From positions 5,091,501-5,155,500 of the forward strand of contig CM055871.1 of the NCBI GenBank assembly GCA_029582165.1: DNA of 64,000 nucleotides, written 5' to 3'. Positions 60,301-64,000 of this stretch are shown here, one piece after another (position 1 is the first letter of the stretch; each line of letters opens with the position of its first letter). This DNA comes from Portulaca oleracea. Its lineage: Eukaryota; Streptophyta; Magnoliopsida; Caryophyllales; Portulacaceae. The notes under the pieces are model-generated. The model searched no databases. It saw nothing but the letters and a program-made list of their open reading frames with translations, and was not told where the DNA came from. A program made the position numbers and the translations under genes.

Positions 60301-61082
60301 ACCATACACTTCAGCCAATAACTACCCATCAAACTAAAAATCAGCAAGAAAAAAGGGTAAGCTCATCCAGATTGCACAAGATTTTTCTGTCTGAATTTTT
60401 ATACTGACTGAATTATTATGAGTATGCACAAGACATTTCTTATTTCTATTGTCATACCCCAAATATAAGCTCATCCAAATTGCCCCTTGGAATAAACCCC
60501 AAAAAATCTGGATGCGGGATAACAATTTTTCATGCAATGTCCAATTCGTCCGGACCCAAAATGACCCGAGCCCGGATATCTGACAGCCCTAAGGTCCATA
60601 CACTTGAGCCAATAACAACCCATCAAACTGAAAATCAGCAAGAAACATGGAAGACAAAGAAACATAAAAATCCGCACCTGGGATGAAGACATGCAAGGCA
60701 TAATTCCCTTCAACGTGAGGAAAGCTCCGCACTCGACTCGGTTGACCCGTTTGCGAGAATTCGAAGGCACCTTCAGTTCACAGAGTCATTTCATCAAACA
60801 CCTGGTGTGCACAAATTCCCAACCCCAGAAAACCCCAAAGTAGAATCTACCCAAGTTCAAGCAGTATGAATAAAGCATGAAATCAAATAATTCCGGGAGA
60901 ATGCAAGCTCAAACAGTACCAGGAAGGGCGTTGGGTGGGGTGAGGAGAGAGACTGGCGGCGGAGGGAGCGGCGGAGGCGGCGGATTATCCGGTGGAAGAG
61001 AGTGGGGTACGGAGGAGGAAGGAGATTCGTCGGAATCTGATTCTGAAGATGAATCGCCGTATGATGCTATCAGGGCATCCAT
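57326..61082 (-). CDS. USB1: U6 snRNA 3'-5' phosphodiesterase USB1
   Basis: Exons in transcript order: 61082-60920, 60770-60678, 58571-58322, 58201-58105, 57690-57625, 57529-57326; 873 nt, 290 aa, all GT-AG and in phase. The N-terminus is MDALIASYGDSSSESDSD, then a Pro-rich stretch; the core has SRVRSFPHVEGNYALHVFIP, then the first HxS motif HISLGRT (about residue 139), VNDDRTRTFLSIEV, and the second motif HISLAWALGD (about residue 228), ending CKIGNKTYKICK. These two HxS tetrapeptides are the catalytic pair of the 2H phosphoesterase fold. USB1/Mpn1 is known to trim the oligo(U) tail of U6 snRNA in the nucleus, protecting it from decay. The gene looks intact. Intron 2 (60677-58572) holds a tandem array. 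Confidence 0.94.
59960..60670. repeat. Tandem repeat, ~290-bp unit, in USB1 intron 2
   Basis: GACAGCCCTA followed by a CTTCAGCCAATAACTACCC-type block recurs at 60001, 60291 and 60582. Two near-complete units and a partial third; each carries CATCCAGATTGCCCCTTGG and AAAATGACCCGAGCCCGG-like sequence. The part before each TAGGGCTGTCA-like end resembles a hAT MITE terminus, so a MITE end plus intron DNA was duplicated together. Confidence 0.82.
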
Positions 61083-61379
61083 TGTTGTCGCTGCTTGGAA
61101 CTCGGAAGCTCCTCCTCTGTGTTGCTACTCTTTCCAAAGCTCTCAGCTTGATCGCTTGAACGCCTTAACCTTTTTTGAATTTTCCGCTTGAAGTATTATT
61201 CCTTTTTTTTCATATTAATTATCATCTTTGAAAATCAACAGTCAAATTTCAAAGTTTTAACCATAAATTTCTCAATAAATATCATGAGTTGCTATATAAA
61301 ATTAACTTTATTAGATTTGTAATGAAAAATATTATTATAAAAATATACACGTCACCTCATCCAATCTATTTAAGGAAAA
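61083..61379. other. USB1 promoter side spacer
   Basis: About 110 bp GC-richer DNA next to the USB1 ATG (candidate leader), then AT-rich DNA with a half Stowaway-like start (TATTATTCCTTTTTTTTCAT near 61193). No gene. Confidence 0.5.
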
Positions 61380-61750
61380 ACTTATAGTAGTTGTCAATCA
61401 TGACAAGCATCATAATGAAAATCATATTTATTCATACATTTGTCAACTTTTATCTTTGTCATTTATTTTTTTTATTTAGTACAACATTATAAAATATAAT
61501 TTCTTAATTAAAAAAAATTTTACGAAATTTTTTAAATTTAAATACTTTAACTCTAAGTTTTTGCCTAGTAAACAAGCATATTTTGAAAAAATTTATTTAA
61601 ACTTTTTTAAAAATAAACTAAAATTTTAAAAAATATTTCTTACAATTTATATTAAATAAAAAGGCTAACGGTCAAGATAAAATTTGACAAATATATGAGT
61701 AAAATTTATTTTACTTACTGTGGTTGTCATAATTGACAACCGCTATAAGT
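61380..61750. mobile_element. MITE with ~28-bp TIRs upstream of USB1
   Basis: ACTTATAGTAGTTGTCAATC at the left and (inverted) ACTTATAGCGGTTGTCAATT at the right; 371 bp, AT-rich. Both flanks contain ATCTATTTAAGG/ATCTATTTAAAG, but offset from the TIR edge, so the superfamily is unclear. Confidence 0.62.
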
Positions 61751-62356
61751 GTATCCATCTATTTAAAGAGATCCATAACTTCCTTCAAACTATCTGTATT
61801 ACTCTCAAGCCTATTTTTCCTTTCGAATTACGACTTTATGAGAGCCTACTCTTCCCTTATAGGACAAATATCAAATTACACTCATAAAATATCAATCCCA
61901 CACTTTTCACCGGCTTTTTTTGGCTATTATGAAGGTTTTCCCTTTGTTGGCAAGATTAACCCTAGCACCTTATTACACTATACATCAAATTATTTATTGT
62001 TTTTGTGAATTTTAAGCTTTTTGATTTTCAATAATCGAGAAAAAAATATTTCTAGTTTTCTTCTCTGCAGTTTGAAAAATGAGAACCATATAAGATCGAG
62101 TCAAGACATCCGAGACACAACTTTCTCATCCTTCTTAGCCGCATGTACACCACGGGGACAAAAACGGGCCGAAATTCAAGGTGACCAAAGCTAGAACGAA
62201 TTAACAAAAAATATCAACAACAAAACCCTAGATTACAAAAAACATGGTTGGGTGTCTGTCTGTTTGTCTTGGAGACCCACAAAAAGGAATTTGATATGTA
62301 CAGGTACAAATTGCATGGATTCTGGTTTTTCCTTTTATTCAAGAATCTTATCTTGG
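61751..62356. other. Downstream flank and 3' UTR of the WDR26-like gene
   Basis: No gene on either strand with recognisable motifs. The side next to 62356 is the expected 3' UTR of the minus-strand WD40 gene. Confidence 0.55.
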
Positions 62357-64000
62357 TCAATCGAGATCTCTATCTGACGTGGAAACGGCGGGCCCCCATA
62401 TTCGGACGGTATGATCATCGCTTGCCGAGGCCAGCATCTGTGGATTACGGGGGTTCCAGCTCACGCAGTTGACAGTCATTGAATGTCCCGATAACACCTC
62501 GATTGGCTTCGATCTTTTCCTGTTCCATATGTACACCTGCAATTGCAGTCCACAATTTGTTACATACACTAAGGACATATACTCTATAGTGAACAATAGT
62601 AACATTATGAGCGAACAAACAGAACAAGCTAGTGAACAACCACCGCTCCAAGAACACCTAAAAAATTGTAGAGTTTGAGCCAACTTTGAACTTTTTTTCT
62701 TTGCAAATTCGGGAACCTGTGACAAATCTACACCAGAACCTGAAATGCAGGATTTCTTGGTCAGGGTCTAGTTAGTTTAGTTGGTTTGGTGATTCTAATG
62801 ATGTTTTGACTGAACAGTCGCTGTGGATTCATGGCTCAATGACTCGGCTCGTTCGAACTGTGACCTAATTTAAGCTTACTGACTTACGGCTGGTAAAAAC
62901 TGCCCCAACCCAGAAACTCGGTTCGGTCAAGCCCGGCGGAAACCAGTACTCCAGACACCGGCGGATCCCAGTGTTGTCCAGGGGTGGCCAAGGCCACTGT
63001 TACCACCAAAAAATTAATAATAATATAGCACAACCTAATGAAAAATTATGGATTTTATGTTTATCAGATGAATATATCAATATATTAGCCACCCCTAATC
63101 GAAAGGCCCCCAGACATTGACTGATTGACCGACTTTCCTGGAGCTTGCACGCACACTATTTTCATCATGTCTATAGTCGGAACCCAAATGTATGCTCGGC
63201 CAAATTATCTAACCTTGTAATAATAAACCTAGAAAAGGTTTGGGTATCAGACATTAGAATTTTCGTACGGACATAAAATGACCCAAACCCAAATTCTTGA
63301 TAGCCCTACTGGGAGTTATTCTTGGGCTCAGCCAAGTTATTTTTGGACGTGTTTGCTAAGGTGAGACTTTCTACATCTGAATCTCCCAAAACCCACCATG
63401 GGAGTTATTGTTGTTGTATCATTCAATGTTGATTCAAATGGTGGAAGTACATTTATTTTTGGAAGTACATTTATCTTTCAATTATATGGAGTATAAATAC
63501 TGGGAGTGCTAGTTATTCCACATATATTGAGTAAAAATACAAAACCAGCATCGTAAGATTTGTCGTGCAAATAAGTTTCATATGAAGACATATATTCATG
63601 CAGCATTTTCAAACATATTACGTCAGAAAACACATAATAATAAACAGAGGGGGTACCTCAGCATTCTCACTCCCGCTGGCGATGAACCCGCTATTAAGCC
63701 CACCAAAGCATGACCTGATCACATACTTATGCTGCTTGTGCCCGGTATACTTGAGCGGTTTCTCCCACTTACCTTCAACATCCCACATATGGATCTGCTG
63801 GCTATTCAGATTCACGATAAAGAACTTCCCGTCTGCCGAGACCGACAACGACGTGATCGGGTGTTCCTCGCATACCAAACGGTCGGCGTTGGTCTCCACG
63901 TTCAGGATCCGGATCTCCTTGTCGGAGAACACGCTTATGAGGTGGGCCCCGTCGGAAGTGACGGCAAGATCTAGAACCTTCCGCATCCTCGCCCCCCTCC
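62357..64000 (-). CDS. WDR26-like WD40 repeat protein, 3' end only
   Basis: Two exons of a minus-strand gene: one from beyond 64000 to 63657 and the last from 62536 to the stop at 62357. They join in phase (SENAE|VYIW). The visible 174 or so residues form the last WD40 blades: [111 protein letters not shown]. The order and wording match plant WDR26 homologues; WDR26/GID7 proteins are known scaffold parts of the GID/CTLH E3 ligase. The reading frame before MRKV stays open to the window edge (RGAR), so the exon continues outside. The 1.1-kb intron has a TAGGGCTATCA-type MITE end near 63310. Confidence 0.9.

Noticed and set aside
60877..61191. Plus-strand Gly/Ser/Glu-rich ORF of 104 codons
   Set aside because: It is the antisense shadow of USB1 exon 1, whose minus-strand product matches the family and joins in phase with exon 2.
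1..64000. CRISPR arrays, bacterial operons, organellar inserts or viral genes
   Set aside because: No spaced direct-repeat array, no polycistronic bacterial gene order, and no plastid, mitochondrial or viral coding motif was found; retroelement pieces are ordinary plant LINE and LTR types.

Overview
This is nuclear DNA from a flowering plant, almost certainly a dicot. It has AT-rich intergenic DNA, GT-AG introns of up to several kb, and plant-type transposons: L1-like LINE, Ty3 and Ty1 LTR elements, TRIM, Helitrons, Stowaway, Harbinger, hAT and MULE-type MITEs. The species cannot be fixed from sequence alone. No bacterial, organellar, viral or CRISPR-like feature is present.

Four host genes can be reconstructed. 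(1) A CID3/CID4-type Ataxin-2 homologue on the + strand (CDS 9254-24360, 14 coding exons, 626 aa). (2) A purple acid phosphatase of the plant PAP18/20/21/22 type on the + strand (CDS 46423-56277, 5 exons), carrying two single-base frameshifts. (3) USB1, the U6 snRNA 3'-5' phosphodiesterase, on the - strand (57326-61082, 6 exons, 290 aa). (4) The 3' end of a WDR26-like WD40 protein on the - strand (62357 to beyond 64000). They are independent housekeeping or phosphate-related genes; nothing suggests they work as a cluster.

Layout. 1-2900: decayed LINE on the - strand. 3000-7842: MITE, then a foldback element holding two head-to-tail Helitrons. 7843-24700: CID4-like gene whose introns hold an LTR element and a long-TIR element. 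25227-27500: a hAT element with target duplication, an RNase H-like fragment, a 21-bp minisatellite and a foldback. 27600-40240: nested Ty3 LTR retrotransposon wreckage (Athila-type ORF1 and integrase end, then an LTR-PBS-gag block of a second lineage). 40600-43733: Helitron-type elements, one with a Harbinger MITE inside. 43734-46100: AT-rich DNA with a dispersed ~300-bp repeat. 46165-56277: phosphatase gene with at least eight insertions in its introns, four with exact target-site duplications. 56750-64000: MITEs, USB1 and the WDR26-like gene.

I found no convincing new biological system. The most useful observations are the two frameshifts and the duplication-born uORF in the phosphatase gene, the nested Helitron pair, the TRIM and other clean insertions, and a 21-bp repeat that keeps a heptad reading frame. 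All splice sites were assigned by eye from GT/AG signals, phase and family similarity.
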